Origin: Anaerolineae bacterium
GTDB taxonomy: Bacteria; Chloroflexota; Anaerolineae; Aggregatilineales; Phototrophicaceae
Direction: 5' to 3'
NCBI GenBank assembly: GCA_026645945.1
Contig: JAPKMO010000019.1
Span: 1 to 51,477 of the forward strand
DNA: 51,477 bases
Under the pieces are notes generated by a model, which saw only the letters and a program-made list of their open reading frames with translations, made no database searches and was not told the DNA's origin. Below, piece after piece: positions 8,563 to 17,911 of this stretch (position 1 is the stretch's first letter; every line of letters begins with the position of its first letter). The translations under genes and the position numbers were made by a program.

Positions 8563-9489
8563 TTAATCGGCTGCTGTGGCGGCGGTTTGGGATTCAAGGC
8601 CGTACTCGCGCAGCCGTTCGGCGTACTGGCGCAGCACAAAATGGCCGTGATCGTTGAAGTGGCCTTTAACCTGGGAGTCGTCCAGGCGGGCGGAATGATA
8701 GGGCAGGCGGTGGATTTCTGCCGAAAAGCGGCGCTGCTTGCGGCGGGATTCCCACCTTTCCAGGGCATCGCCCAGCCGCCCACCCAGCAGGGCTTCCAGC
8801 AGCCATTTGAGTCCGGCCCCGAACCGCCCAATAGGCTGTTCGTTTTCGGGGCGGAAAACGCCGGCAGCGTTCGGCAGATAGCCGATTACCCAGGTATTGC
8901 GCTCGCGCATTTGTTCGTAAACTGCGCGACCGTAGAGCGGCACCATCTGGGCGACTTCATGGGCGATAAAAATATCCTGGCGCTGCTGCTCTAAATGCGT
9001 TTCCGCCAGCACATAATTGGGGCAGACTTCCACGCCGCGCAGCCGCGCCAGCCGAACCAGGAGGATCGAAAATGCGCGCGCCAGCCAGACACGGCCGGGC
9101 CGCGTCACCAGCAGGTAATCGAGATCGTCGCGGTGATGGCGGGCGTTGTGCATCGCCAGCGCCCCGGTCAGCGCCACCATTCGCACGAACGGCAGGCGCG
9201 CCAACCAGCGCCCGTAGGCTATCGCCAGCGGCCAGAGTTCCCGCGAGACGGCGCAGCGTGTCTGCCGCAGCGCGATCAGGTCTTCGCGCCCGGTGCGGGC
9301 GATGTACTCGTTGGTGATGTGCAGGCAGCCTTGAAGCCGGGTGGAGGTCGCCAGAGTGCGGCGGATTTCGGCTTCGCTGATCGGCTCGTGATGGATAAAA
9401 AAGTGGTGGATTTCCGCAATTGTAAGGGGGAAATTAAATACATCTGCATACAATATGGTTTGTAGAATCGCCGCTTCGATAGGTTCCAT
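8563..9489 (-). CDS. Nucleotidyltransferase-fold protein of unknown role
   Basis: A 308-residue cytoplasmic protein. After an N-terminal helical region resembling a winged helix (residues 1-60, LTIAEIHHFF), residues 105-128 contain a TGALAM segment followed by DDLDYLLVT (Asp122 and Asp124), which matches the G(S/A)...DxD signature of the polymerase-beta nucleotidyltransferase superfamily; the usual serine is alanine here, so activity is uncertain. The rest is helical and basic. It is the last gene of the 12490-to-8563 minus-strand run, 48 bp behind the PPC gene, with AAGGTG before the ATG. Substrate unknown. Confidence 0.65.
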   Translation of the reverse strand: MEPIEAAILQTILYADVFNFPLTIAEIHHFFIHHEPISEAEIRRTLATSTRLQGCLHITNEYIARTGREDLIALRQTRCAVSRELWPLAIAYGRWLARLPFVRMVALTGALAMHNARHHRDDLDYLLVTRPGRVWLARAFSILLVRLARLRGVEVCPNYVLAETHLEQQRQDIFIAHEVAQMVPLYGRAVYEQMRERNTWVIGYLPNAAGVFRPENEQPIGRFGAGLKWLLEALLGGRLGDALERWESRRKQRRFSAEIHRLPYHSARLDDSQVKGHFNDHGHFVLRQYAERLREYGLESQTAATAAD

Positions 9490-9537
9490 TACACCTTACT
9501 CAATAGATGCAGGGGACATTTTTTTATTGGCCGGCTG

Positions 9538-11049
9538 TTATGACCAGCGCCATACCCAGGTGTCTCGAAACTGGCAGGAGGTGTTCACCGGCTCGAAGTT
9601 GACGACCGCATTACCCACTGCGCCGTCCACCGCCGCCATTTCCAGCGTGCCACCATAAACACCATCTACGTAATACAGCACCCGATCTTCGAGAACGACT
9701 ACTAACAGATGATACGCGCTTTTTTCCGGCAGCGGTTTTTCGCCGAACAGCCCTGGCACAAACGAGTCGCCCTGCCGCTGCGAGATGCCGTAACCGCCGG
9801 TGCGGTCGAGGTAAGCCAGCGTATAGTGCGTCTCGTCGGCGGCGGCAAAAATCAGCCCGCAGCCGGTGATGCCCTCCGCGTCAGCCCGCCAGGAGAAGGT
9901 TGTCCCCAGAGCGAAGTTCCGAAACGAGGCCCCGCGCCCCAGCATAAACCGCTCTACCCCTGGGCGGGCCGACCCGATGAAACTTTCGCCGACGGTGAGC
10001 GCCATCTCCCCGCCGGAAGGGATGACATTGCGGCGCTGGAGTTCCTGCGCCATGCCAGCGGGCGCGCCAAGGATGAGTTGGGAAGGCGGAACAGGGCTGC
10101 CGTCAACCAGCACTGGCGTGGTGATTGTCAGGTTGTCGAAGCGAGCCGACATCTGTGCAGTGCGGGAGCTGTCGGTTATAACGGCCAGACCCAGACGCCC
10201 GCCTTCGGAAATGGTGGCATCGGTCAGGCGGCCAATTAAACTATCGTTGTAAAAAAAGTCAAAATTGCTGCCGTTGACCAGCATCGCCAGGGTGAATGTT
10301 TTGCTGCCGGCCAGGATGGCCGGGTGCGGCGTCCAGTCTCGAATCATCCGATCCTGGCCGGAAGTTCGGACAGAAAAACGCCACTGGCCGCGCTCGTTAA
10401 TTGTCAGCAGGTAAAAGGCGCTCGCGCCGGTTTGCCGGGCGGTTAATCCAACCATCCAGTTGGCCTGGGTGGTCGTCACCGTGACCGCAGTGCGGGCAAA
10501 ATAAACCGGCGGGACATTCAGCCCCCGGTCAACAGCCGCGCCGATCTGTTCGGGGCCGTCGAGTGCAAGCGCAAGCTGACCGTCCACCGCCTCGACCTGT
10601 AACGGTTCGGCGGCGGCCTGCCAGCTCAGGCTGCCGTTGAAGTTCTGGCTGGCGCTGACCTGCCCATAACCGGCCAGCATGGACAGGTTATACTCGCCTG
10701 AAGTGCCGCCAAAGCCTGATACCGTCGCCGTGTAAGTATCGGTGCGGGGTATCGTAATCGCCTCAATCAGCGAATCGCCGCTTTCGGGATAATGGTAATC
10801 GTCGTTGCTGATGATGGCCGCGCCCGAGCTGTTAGTGATGCTGATCTGCGGGTCAAGATCGCCGGAGGCGGCCTGGACGACGAACGATAGAAGGCTGCCT
10901 TCGACGGCCTGAAAACGATAGGACTGCTGGCCGCCGGCTTCGATGCGCCCGCTGACCGGCGTGAATAAAACTAGGTCTTGCTGCGCCCGCGCCGGAAAAA
11001 CCAGTGCCAGCAGCAGAATCCCGAACCCGATGAGCGCCAGCTTTTTCAT
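9538..11049 (-). CDS. Secreted protein with pre-peptidase C-terminal (PPC)-like domain
   Basis: Probably exported, 503 residues. The start is taken at 11049 (MKKLALIGFG), which overlaps the upstream stop codon as ATGA and begins a clean signal peptide ending near FPARAQQD. Residues 10-130 show the PPC beta-sandwich pattern (SYRFQAVEGSLLSFVVQ, DPQISITNSSG, YTATVSGFGGTSGEYNL). Two later segments, about 150-310 and 350-500, look like a pair of related concanavalin-like sandwich domains (FSWRADAEGITGCGLIFAA, YLDRTGGYGISQRQG). No catalytic motif is recognised. Likely a surface or secreted binding protein, translationally coupled to the two-TM protein upstream. Confidence 0.7.
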   Translation of the reverse strand: MKKLALIGFGILLLALVFPARAQQDLVLFTPVSGRIEAGGQQSYRFQAVEGSLLSFVVQAASGDLDPQISITNSSGAAIISNDDYHYPESGDSLIEAITIPRTDTYTATVSGFGGTSGEYNLSMLAGYGQVSASQNFNGSLSWQAAAEPLQVEAVDGQLALALDGPEQIGAAVDRGLNVPPVYFARTAVTVTTTQANWMVGLTARQTGASAFYLLTINERGQWRFSVRTSGQDRMIRDWTPHPAILAGSKTFTLAMLVNGSNFDFFYNDSLIGRLTDATISEGGRLGLAVITDSSRTAQMSARFDNLTITTPVLVDGSPVPPSQLILGAPAGMAQELQRRNVIPSGGEMALTVGESFIGSARPGVERFMLGRGASFRNFALGTTFSWRADAEGITGCGLIFAAADETHYTLAYLDRTGGYGISQRQGDSFVPGLFGEKPLPEKSAYHLLVVVLEDRVLYYVDGVYGGTLEMAAVDGAVGNAVVNFEPVNTSCQFRDTWVWRWS

Positions 11050-11729
11050 CGGTCGAGCGGCATCCACTGCGGGAACTGAGTGTGCAGACGGGCGAGGAAC
11101 TGCTCAAAATCCGGTAGGTTAAGCTCCGCGCCGTCCGCCCAGCGGTGGCTTTCGGCCAGCCGCAGGCGGCGCTGCTCGCCGGTCACGCGCAGCGTATCCT
11201 GGCGGGCGTCTTTGGCCTTCAGGTCTTTATCGCTGATGAGGCCGGCAAAACGTGCTTTTTCATTCAACGCTTTGCTCTGCTCCGGCGAAGCCAGCGTATA
11301 AACCGGTAGGTAATAATCATCCTGCTCCAGCGCGCAGGCCAGCACAAACCAGCCCGCCGGGACGCGATTGCGGCGATTTTTGATTCTAAACTGCCACAGC
11401 AGAATACTCATCGGCTCGTGGGCTTTGATTTCAACCTGAACATGGTCACGGCGCGCCAGCCGCACATAGTCGCTCGTGATTTGCAGCACACGCCCGCTCG
11501 GCCAATTTTTTCGCAGAAAGGGTTCGATGATACGCGAGACGAGCAGCGCGGCCAGGCCAAAACCGAACGCTCCGGCGATCAGGTTCAAACCTTCGCTGGG
11601 AATTAGTGTATTGAGAACGGCGTAGCCGATAATCCAGATAGCAAAAAATGACCCGAATACGGCAGAGCGCAGCCCTCCATGTTCGGGGTCTACGGCAAAA
11701 GTCAGCGAGGTATCATGAAGGGTATTCAT
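11046..11729 (-). CDS. Membrane protein of unknown function (two N-terminal TM helices)
   Basis: I do not recognise the family. Two hydrophobic helices (about 25-45 and 50-68) form a hairpin at the N-terminus; the remaining 150 residues are soluble, mixed alpha/beta and rich in Arg/Lys (RLARRDHVQVEIKAHEP, a PH-like strand pattern). The start ATG at 11729 shares one base with the methyltransferase stop (TGATG); a GTG at 11732 is an alternative. The stop overlaps the PPC gene start (ATGA). Three genes are therefore translationally linked. Confidence 0.7.
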   Translation of the reverse strand: MNTLHDTSLTFAVDPEHGGLRSAVFGSFFAIWIIGYAVLNTLIPSEGLNLIAGAFGFGLAALLVSRIIEPFLRKNWPSGRVLQITSDYVRLARRDHVQVEIKAHEPMSILLWQFRIKNRRNRVPAGWFVLACALEQDDYYLPVYTLASPEQSKALNEKARFAGLISDKDLKAKDARQDTLRVTGEQRRLRLAESHRWADGAELNLPDFEQFLARLHTQFPQWMPLDR

Positions 11730-12490
11730 CACTGCGACGGTTTTTCCACCACAAATATCACCCGCGAAGCCTGAGAAACGCCCGGCTCGTAGGGGTCTAA
11801 ATCCAATTGAAAAATGCCGCCCACCTTCAAACCGGCGCGCTGCAATAGGGACGCGACAGCCTGGATCGGAAAACCGCGCAGCACGTGGCGGGCTTCGCTG
11901 CGCTGCCAGCTTTCGCCCTGGCGGCGGAAGATCAGGTAATGCCTGGTCGCCATCTGGCGTTCGTAATCGTATTCATTGGTGACGAACACGCTGAGATGCG
12001 GCTCGTCGGCGACGACGGCATCTGCGCTGCGTCCCTGTTCGGTCAGGCCCTGGATCGTATACATATCGAAAATAAATAACTTCTCCGGCTCCAGCAGGCG
12101 CTGAACCTGGGTAAAAACGACTTCCAGATCGCGCAGGCTGTTTAATTCATTCAGCACGTTAAGCGCCAGAATCATGTCCGCATGGCCGACGGCATTGCCA
12201 AGCTCGCGGATGTCCGCTTCCACCCAGCGGACACTCGCGCCGGAGTCGGCCAGCTTTTGCTGGGCGGCTGCCAGCATCTCCGGCGAGCTGTCCACGCCGG
12301 TGATGGTATACATATAGTTCGATAAATATTCGATGCTTGCGCCCGTGCCGCAGCCCAGCACCACAACGCGGCGGCCAAGCCAATCGCGCTGCTGGGCGAA
12401 ATCAATCAGAACGGGCGTCATACGCCGCGCAAAGTCGGCCAGGCCGATGTCATCGTACACCGGCGCTAAAGCAGTGTAATCTCCGGGCAT
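11729..12490 (-). CDS. Class I SAM-dependent methyltransferase
   Basis: A 253-residue methyltransferase with motif I VVVLGCGTG (42-50), an acidic residue at the end of strand 2 (GVDSS) and motif II/III region DMILALNVLNEL, i.e. a Rossmann SAM-binding domain. The substrate is unknown; the C-terminal strand-rich part resembles small-molecule methyltransferases. The start is set at 12490 because AGGTAAG precedes that ATG; the frame stays open further upstream but lacks coding character and would run over the response regulator gene. First gene of a four-gene minus-strand unit. Confidence 0.85.
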   Translation of the reverse strand: MPGDYTALAPVYDDIGLADFARRMTPVLIDFAQQRDWLGRRVVVLGCGTGASIEYLSNYMYTITGVDSSPEMLAAAQQKLADSGASVRWVEADIRELGNAVGHADMILALNVLNELNSLRDLEVVFTQVQRLLEPEKLFIFDMYTIQGLTEQGRSADAVVADEPHLSVFVTNEYDYERQMATRHYLIFRRQGESWQRSEARHVLRGFPIQAVASLLQRAGLKVGGIFQLDLDPYEPGVSQASRVIFVVEKPSQ

Positions 12491-12578
12491 AGCACTTACC
12501 TCGCCTATGAATGTGCAGATGCGCGATGCCTGAAGGTTAACATAGCACAGATTCGCCAATACGCCAACGGGTGCGAAA

Positions 12579-13289
12579 TTAAAACCGACTGTTGGTGGGC
12601 ATCCGGTAGCCCTGGCCGGGTACGGTGACGATGTAGGTTGGATGGCGCGGATTCTGCTCGATTTTCTGCCGCAGGCGCGAAATGTTGACGCGCAGCACGG
12701 AGTAGTCGCCTTCGTACTGTTCACCCCACACGACTCGCAGCAGTTCGTCGTGGGTGACGACCTGCCCCGCTTTACGCATAATCGTTACCAGCAGGCCATA
12801 TTCGATGGGCGTCAGATGAAGCCGCTGGTTGCGTATAAAAGCTTGGCGGCGTGGAATATCCAGTTCAAGCTGGCGCACGACTAGTTTGGTTTCCGGCTGC
12901 GGCGTCCAATCAATGCGGCGCAGCAGCGCCGCCACGCGGGCGACCAGCTCTTCCGGCGAGAAGGGTTTTGCCATGTAATCGTCGGCCCCCGCTTCCAGGG
13001 CGATGACCTTGTCACGCTCCCGTCCGTAGCCGCTAAGGACGATCATCGGCAGGAAGGACTGTGAACGAACCTGTTTCAGCACTTCCAGGCCGTGAATATC
13101 GGGCAGGTTCAGGTCGAGCAGCACCAGGTCGGGGGAACTGCTGGCAATCTGATACAGCGCGAGATCGCCCCGGTCAACGGCGATGGTCTGGTAGCCGGCT
13201 TCGTTCAGCAGGGTAGAAACCACCTCTGCTGTGTCTTCGTCATCTTCGACAATGAGAATATGCCTGTTTTCGGTTTGTGACATCACCAT
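12579..13289 (-). CDS. OmpR/PhoB-family response regulator
   Basis: A 236-residue two-component transcription regulator. The receiver has the acidic pair Asp16-Asp17, phospho-acceptor Asp59 (LVLLDLNLP), Ser86 and Lys108 (AKPF). The C-terminal winged helix (about 135-232) has the PhoB pattern LTPIEYGLLVTIMRKAGQVV and VNISRLRQKIE. No histidine kinase is adjacent. The N-terminus reads ATG-GTG-ATG; GAGAGAA lies upstream, so Met1 or Met3 are both possible. The gene is followed by the methyltransferase gene with an 88-bp gap. Confidence 0.93.
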   Translation of the reverse strand: MVMSQTENRHILIVEDDEDTAEVVSTLLNEAGYQTIAVDRGDLALYQIASSSPDLVLLDLNLPDIHGLEVLKQVRSQSFLPMIVLSGYGRERDKVIALEAGADDYMAKPFSPEELVARVAALLRRIDWTPQPETKLVVRQLELDIPRRQAFIRNQRLHLTPIEYGLLVTIMRKAGQVVTHDELLRVVWGEQYEGDYSVLRVNISRLRQKIEQNPRHPTYIVTVPGQGYRMPTNSRF

Positions 13290-13353
13290 AGCGGTTCTCT
13301 CGCCGTTACGAATTCCATACCATAGCCCAACGGCTTCTCAACACTTAACCGTA

Positions 13354-13383
13354 ATCATATCCCATTTCGATATAGACTGGCAA
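13354..13383 (-). promoter_or_regulatory. Promoter of the OmpR-type regulator
   Basis: Minus strand: -35 TTGCCA (13378-13383), 18-bp spacer, -10 TATGAT (13354-13359); each is one mismatch from consensus. Confidence 0.55.
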
Positions 13384-13432
13384 TAAAAAGCACCAGCAAT
13401 TCGTCCCGTTCGGGTGAGTAGATAATCGGCCA

Positions 13433-13465
13433 TTAAACAAAAACGCATACCGTTAAGATATGCGT
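13433..13465 (-). terminator. Terminator of the tRNA-Val gene
   Basis: Stem ACGCATA/TATGCGT (13443-13449 and 13459-13465) with a 9-nt loop, followed on the minus strand by TTTTGTTT, 12 bp beyond the mature tRNA 3' end. Confidence 0.7.
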
Positions 13466-13476
13466 CGGCTGTTTTG

Positions 13477-13551
13477 TGGGCGGTACAGGGCTCGAACCTG
13501 TGAAACCTCCTGAATGTAAGTCAGGCGCTCTGCCAACTGAGCTAACCGCCC
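13477..13551 (-). tRNA. tRNA-Val (anticodon TAC)
   Basis: Minus-strand cloverleaf of 75 nt: acceptor GGGCGGT/ACCGCCC with discriminator A, D arm GCTC/GAGC, anticodon stem CCTGA/TCAGG with loop CTTACAT (anticodon TAC, reads GUA and probably other GUN), T arm ACAGG-TTCGAGC-CCTGT. CCA is not encoded. The variable loop is 7 nt (AGGTTTC), longer than the usual 4-5 of a class I tRNA. It has its own promoter and terminator. Confidence 0.95.
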
Positions 13552-13562
13552 TCACTACAACA

Positions 13563-13591
13563 AGTTTACACGAACCGCCGCTTTTTTTCAA
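13563..13591 (-). promoter_or_regulatory. tRNA-Val promoter
   Basis: Minus strand: -35 TTGAAA (13586-13591), 17-bp spacer, -10 TAAACT (13563-13568), 11 bp before the tRNA 5' end. Confidence 0.6.
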
Positions 13592-13747
13592 TCCCGGCGC
13601 AGATCCGAATCGAGCCAGAAAGGCGAAACGATCATTAATAGACGTTCAACCCGCCGCTGTGCAAAGATAACGTTGAGTCAATATCGGTTTAATCCTTTGT
13701 TGCTATCGTCTCATCTTATGCGATGGCTCAGAAAAAGGAGTTTTTGA

Positions 13748-15382
13748 ATGCTTCGTAAACTGTCTGTTCTGGCTGCCTTGATCGTTACTGTTGTGGCGTT
13801 CGGCGTGTCGTCGGCTCAGGATACGTACACCCTGACGATTATGCACACGAACGACACCCATTCGTATCATGAAGCGGATGCCGACGGCAACGGCGGCGTG
13901 GCGATCATGAAAACAGTCGTAGATCAGATTCGCGCCGAAGCGGCCAACTCGCTGCTGCTGGATGCCGGCGACCGTTTTACCGGGACGCTGTTCCACTCGC
14001 AGCATCTCGGCATGGATAACGCCCAGGTGATGAACCTGCTCGGTGTTGATGCCATGACGCTTGGCAATCATGAGTTTGACAACGGCGAACAGGTGTTGGC
14101 CGATTTTATCTCGATGCTCAATTTTCCGGTTGTGTCGGCCAACACGAACGTGGCTGAAGCCTCGCCGCTGGCGGGCAAAATCCTGCCGTCGGTGGTTCTG
14201 GATGTGAACGGTCAGCAGATCGGCGTGATCGGTCTCACGACGCCGGAAACGCGCTTCCTGGCGCGCGTGGGCGAAAACATCACCTTTGGCGAAGATGTCG
14301 CGGCGCTGGTTCAGGAAAACGTGGATGCGCTGACGGCGCAGGGCATTAACAAGATCATCCTGCTGGCGCACCTGTCCTACCAGCTTGAGCAGGAACTTGC
14401 GGCGCAGGTCAGCGGCGTGGACGTGATGATCGGCGCGGACAGCGAGACGTTCCTCAGCAATGTTTTTGCCGCAGCCGGTGGTCGTTATACGGCAGTGGTT
14501 GAAGGGCCGTACCCGACGGTCGTTCGGAGCGCCAGCGACGAGCCGGTGCTGGTTGTTCAGGCTTTTCGTCACAATCGCTACCTGGGCCGCCTGGATGTGA
14601 CCTTTGATGCCAACGGTATTGCGGCAAGCTGGAGCGGTGACGCAATTCTGATGTCGCGTTACATCGCGCCGAATGCCGAAATGCAGGCATTGGTGTCCGA
14701 ACTGGCCGCGCCGCTGGAAGAACTGAAAGCCCAGATCATTGGGCAGACCGGTGTGTATCTGAGCGGCGACCGCGATGAATGCCGCTCGGTTGAGTGCAAC
14801 ATGGGCAATATGATCGCCGACGCGATCCGTTTTGATACCGGCGTTCAGATCGCCATCATGAACGGCGGCGGCATCCGCGCCAGCATTCCCGTTGCCACCG
14901 ACCACCCCGAAGACCTGACTCTGCCGGAGCCGCTGGACGTGACGGTTGGTGATATTCTGACCGTGCTGCCTTTCCGCAACCGTGTTTCGACGTTTGAACT
15001 GAGCGGCGCGGACGTAATCGCGGCGCTGGAAAACGGCGTGGCGCGCGTTGGCTCTGACAGCGGCACGGGGCGCTTCCCGCAGGTTTCGGGCGCGCGGTAC
15101 ACCTGGGATGGCAGCAAGCCGGTCGGCGAACGCATCATCAGCGTGGAAGTGTTAAATGCCGATGGCAGCTACAGCCCGATTGACCCGGCAGCCGTCTACA
15201 CGGTGGCGGCCAACGACTTCATGCGCGCCGGCGGCGACGAATACACCATGTTCCGCGATAACGCCACCAACGCGCGTGACGACGGTAAGGAACTGGACGT
15301 GGTTGTGATTGAGTACATCCGCGCGAACAGCCCGGTGATGCCGCAGGTCGAGGGACGCATTATCCGCGTGGACGCGCAGTAA
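13748..15382 (+). CDS. Secreted 5'-nucleotidase / 2',3'-cyclic phosphodiesterase (UshA family)
   Basis: Hydrolyses extracellular nucleotides to nucleosides and phosphate for scavenging. Signal peptide 1-24 (MLRKL, hydrophobic core, SSAQD). The N-terminal calcineurin-like metallophosphatase has the metal ligands in HTNDTHS (Asp36, His38), LDAGDRF (Asp72) and LGNHEFDNG (Asn107, His108). The C-terminal substrate-binding domain has NMGNMIADAIR, NGGGIRASI and LPFRNRVSTFELSG. At 544 residues the two-domain architecture is complete and there is no sortase motif or C-terminal anchor, so the product is probably released. AAGGAG precedes the ATG. Monocistronic: a tRNA gene upstream and a strong terminator downstream. 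Confidence 0.93.
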   Translation: MLRKLSVLAALIVTVVAFGVSSAQDTYTLTIMHTNDTHSYHEADADGNGGVAIMKTVVDQIRAEAANSLLLDAGDRFTGTLFHSQHLGMDNAQVMNLLGVDAMTLGNHEFDNGEQVLADFISMLNFPVVSANTNVAEASPLAGKILPSVVLDVNGQQIGVIGLTTPETRFLARVGENITFGEDVAALVQENVDALTAQGINKIILLAHLSYQLEQELAAQVSGVDVMIGADSETFLSNVFAAAGGRYTAVVEGPYPTVVRSASDEPVLVVQAFRHNRYLGRLDVTFDANGIAASWSGDAILMSRYIAPNAEMQALVSELAAPLEELKAQIIGQTGVYLSGDRDECRSVECNMGNMIADAIRFDTGVQIAIMNGGGIRASIPVATDHPEDLTLPEPLDVTVGDILTVLPFRNRVSTFELSGADVIAALENGVARVGSDSGTGRFPQVSGARYTWDGSKPVGERIISVEVLNADGSYSPIDPAAVYTVAANDFMRAGGDEYTMFRDNATNARDDGKELDVVVIEYIRANSPVMPQVEGRIIRVDAQ

Positions 15383-15411
15383 AATTCTGCCTTGCAACAG
15401 TCTGAACGAAA

Positions 15412-15449
15412 ATACCGCCCGGCACTCATCAACAAGTGCCGGGCGGTAT
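15412..15449. terminator. Bidirectional intrinsic terminator between convergent genes
   Basis: A perfect 15-bp stem (15412-15426 with 15435-15449) and 8-nt loop. GTTT follows on the plus strand and ATTTTCGTT on the minus strand, so it can serve both the 5'-nucleotidase and dcd. Confidence 0.85.
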
Positions 15450-15487
15450 CGTTTCGAGGTGATGGCCGGTATCGTTCGACAGTCGCT

Positions 15488-16042
15488 TTACAGTCGGGGC
15501 GGCGTGACGCCGGTCTGCCCCTGATATTTGCCTTTTTTGTCGGCATACGAGATTTCACATTCCTCGTCCGCCTCGAAGAACAGCACCTGCGCGATGCCCT
15601 CATTGGCGTAAATTTTGGCCGGCAGGGGCGTAGTATTGCTGATTTCGAGCGTTACGTAACCTTCCCAGGCCGGCTCGAAGGGGGTTATATTCACTATCAG
15701 ACCGCATCTGGCATACGTGCTTTTACCGACACAGATGGTTAACACATTACGCGGTATTCTGAAGTATTCCATCGAACGCGCCAGCACAAACGAGTTGGGA
15801 GGGATGATACAAACCGCACCCTTAAAATCCACAAAAGACTGCGGGGAAAAACTCTTAGGGTCTACAACAGCCGAGTAAACATTGGTGAAGATTTTGAACT
15901 CATCGGCCACGCGCATATCGTAGCCATAGCTCGATACGCCGTAGCTGATAACGCCGTCGCGCACCTGATTTTCGGCGAACGGTTCGATCATGCCGTGTTC
16001 CAGCGCCATCTGGCGAATCCAGCGGTCAGGTTTTAATCCCAT
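15488..16042 (-). CDS. dcd: dCTP deaminase
   Basis: Deaminates dCTP to dUTP, supplying dUMP for thymidylate synthesis. The 184 residues show the trimeric dUTPase-like fold with the family signatures SSYGYDMRV (38-45), GKSTYAR (106-112) and the catalytic Glu133 in YVTLEISN, plus the C-terminal [12 protein letters not shown] tail that closes over the nucleotide. The start at 16042 is supported by AGAAGGAAC; an in-frame upstream extension to 16096 would overlap argS and lacks an SD. It lies 50 bp after argS and is probably in the same transcript. Confidence 0.95.
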   Translation of the reverse strand: MGLKPDRWIRQMALEHGMIEPFAENQVRDGVISYGVSSYGYDMRVADEFKIFTNVYSAVVDPKSFSPQSFVDFKGAVCIIPPNSFVLARSMEYFRIPRNVLTICVGKSTYARCGLIVNITPFEPAWEGYVTLEISNTTPLPAKIYANEGIAQVLFFEADEECEISYADKKGKYQGQTGVTPPRL

Positions 16043-16092
16043 GTTCCTTCTCTTACAATACAATAACGAGTCAGCTTGTAGACTGGCATCAA

Positions 16093-17838
16093 TCACATTC
16101 TCTCCGGCGCGGACATGCCCATGAGGGTCAGCACGCGCTTAAAAACGACCTGGGCGGCGCGGTAAAAGCGCAGGCGCGCTTTTGCCACATCGGGCGGCAC
16201 GTCGCCGTGCAGGGCGCGCACATTATCGTAAATCGGGTGGAACAGGCTGGCTAATTCCCCGGCATAAAACGCAATCCGGTGCGGCTCGAAAGTTTGCGCC
16301 GAAAGCGCGATAACCTCGCCCAGCTCCATCGCCTTGCGGATAAACCGCAGTTCGTCCGCACCCAGCAGGTTTACGTCCGCGCCGTTGTCGGTCAGGCCGC
16401 GCGCCTCGGCCTCGCGGAAAATGCCGGCGCAGCGCACATGCGCGTTTTGGATGTAATAAACCGGGTTTTCGTTGCTCTGTTTGACGGCCAGATCGAGATC
16501 AAAATTCAGGTGCGAGTCCGGGCTGCGGGCCAGCAGCATATAACGCACCACGTCGGCGCTGGTCTGGTCAATCAGATCGTCCAGGGTATCGTAATCGCCG
16601 CGCCGGGTACTCATGCGGACTTCCTTGCCGTCGCGGATCATCCGCACCAGTTGAATCAGGATGACGTGGATTTTGGACGCATCCAGACCGAGCGCCTGAA
16701 TCCCGTACTTGACGACCCGGTGCTGCGCGCCGTGATCCGCGCCCAGTACGTTGATGAGCAGATCGAAACCGCGATTGATTTTATCAACATGATAGGCGAT
16801 GTCCGGCAGCGTATAGGTTGGCGAACCATCACTTTTAACCAGCACGCGGTCTTTTTCGTCGCCAAAAGCCGTACTTCTGAACCAGACGGCTTCACCTTTA
16901 CCGGCCTCGTCCTCGTCCGGCTGGTCATTGGCGACATTTTCTGGCCGGATGGCCTGGTAAACATGGCCGCGTTCCCGAAGATTGTCCAACGTATGCCAGA
17001 CCGCGCCGGATTCGTACAGGCTGTTTTCGTTGAAGAAAATATCATGCTCGATGTTCACGCGCTTGAGCGTGGCGCGGATGACATCGAACATGCGGCGTTC
17101 GGCATATTCCTTAAACGGCTTCCAGTCTGCGCCGACCAGCGAGTCGCCTTTTTCGGCGACCAGATCGCGGGCGAAATCCTTCAGATATTCACCCTGGTAA
17201 AAGTCCTGCTCCGGGATTTCGACCGGCTGCCCCAGGGCTTCGAGGTAACGAATCCGCAGACTGTTGCCCAGGTCAACCATCTGCTTGCCGGCGTTGTTGA
17301 AGTAATATTCGCGTTCGACCGCGTAACCCGCCGCTTCCAGCAGGCGCGCCATTGTGTCGCCGACCATCGCGCCCCGGCTGCGCCCGACGTGCAGCGGGCC
17401 GGTAGGGTTGGCGCTGACGAACTCCACCTGCGCCCGTTTGCCCGCGCCCAGGTTAAGCTGAAACAGGCTGTCGCCTTCGGCAATGATCTGTTCGACCTGC
17501 GTTTTGAGCCAGGTTTCGTCCAGCCGGAAGTTGATAAACCCTGGTTTGACGACCTCCACCGCGCCGACAAAATCGGCTGGTGGCAGGTGTCTGGTGATGA
17601 TGTTGGCGATGTCGAAGGGATTTATCCCGGCGGGTTTCGCCAGTTGTAAGGCGACCGCCGCCGCGTAATCGCCCTGGTCACTGCGTTTGGGCGGGCGAAT
17701 TTCAACCGGCGGAATGTCGAAAGGGGGTAATTCCCCGGCGGCCTGGGCGCTGTGGATGGCGCTTTCGACCAGCCGGGCGTGTGCGTCCGACAAGAGTTTC
17801 ACAGTGGCGCGTCCCGTTATTGGTTCAGAATGAAACAT
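16093..17838 (-). CDS. argS: Arginyl-tRNA synthetase
   Basis: Class I synthetase that charges tRNA-Arg. 581 residues with the N-terminal Add1 domain (to about 115), the HIGH motif in [11 protein letters not shown] (HVGR 150-153), the NNAGKQ motif (181-186), the KMSK equivalent RMSTRRG (408-414; degenerate, as in many ArgS) and the C-terminal DALR anticodon-binding domain (about 455-581). No strong SD precedes the ATG at 17838; a GTG at codon 13 is a possible alternative. Downstream dcd is probably co-transcribed; polA lies 73 bp upstream on the same strand. Confidence 0.96.
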   Translation of the reverse strand: MFHSEPITGRATVKLLSDAHARLVESAIHSAQAAGELPPFDIPPVEIRPPKRSDQGDYAAAVALQLAKPAGINPFDIANIITRHLPPADFVGAVEVVKPGFINFRLDETWLKTQVEQIIAEGDSLFQLNLGAGKRAQVEFVSANPTGPLHVGRSRGAMVGDTMARLLEAAGYAVEREYYFNNAGKQMVDLGNSLRIRYLEALGQPVEIPEQDFYQGEYLKDFARDLVAEKGDSLVGADWKPFKEYAERRMFDVIRATLKRVNIEHDIFFNENSLYESGAVWHTLDNLRERGHVYQAIRPENVANDQPDEDEAGKGEAVWFRSTAFGDEKDRVLVKSDGSPTYTLPDIAYHVDKINRGFDLLINVLGADHGAQHRVVKYGIQALGLDASKIHVILIQLVRMIRDGKEVRMSTRRGDYDTLDDLIDQTSADVVRYMLLARSPDSHLNFDLDLAVKQSNENPVYYIQNAHVRCAGIFREAEARGLTDNGADVNLLGADELRFIRKAMELGEVIALSAQTFEPHRIAFYAGELASLFHPIYDNVRALHGDVPPDVAKARLRFYRAAQVVFKRVLTLMGMSAPERM

Positions 17839-17911
17839 CCCGACGCCGGTGGCTGCCGGTCAGCAGGCATTTTAGCAGATGGCGGCGGGATGAACCAGGG
17901 ACGGTGAATGC

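Noticed and set aside
12491-12724. N-terminal extension of the methyltransferase gene to 12724
   Set aside because: It would overlap the response regulator coding region and has Ser/Thr/Arg-rich non-coding character; the ATG at 12490 has an SD.
13703-14905. 400-codon minus-strand open frame over the 5'-nucleotidase gene
   Set aside because: The plus strand has signal peptide and metallophosphatase motifs throughout; the antisense product is low-quality and His/Arg/Gln-rich.
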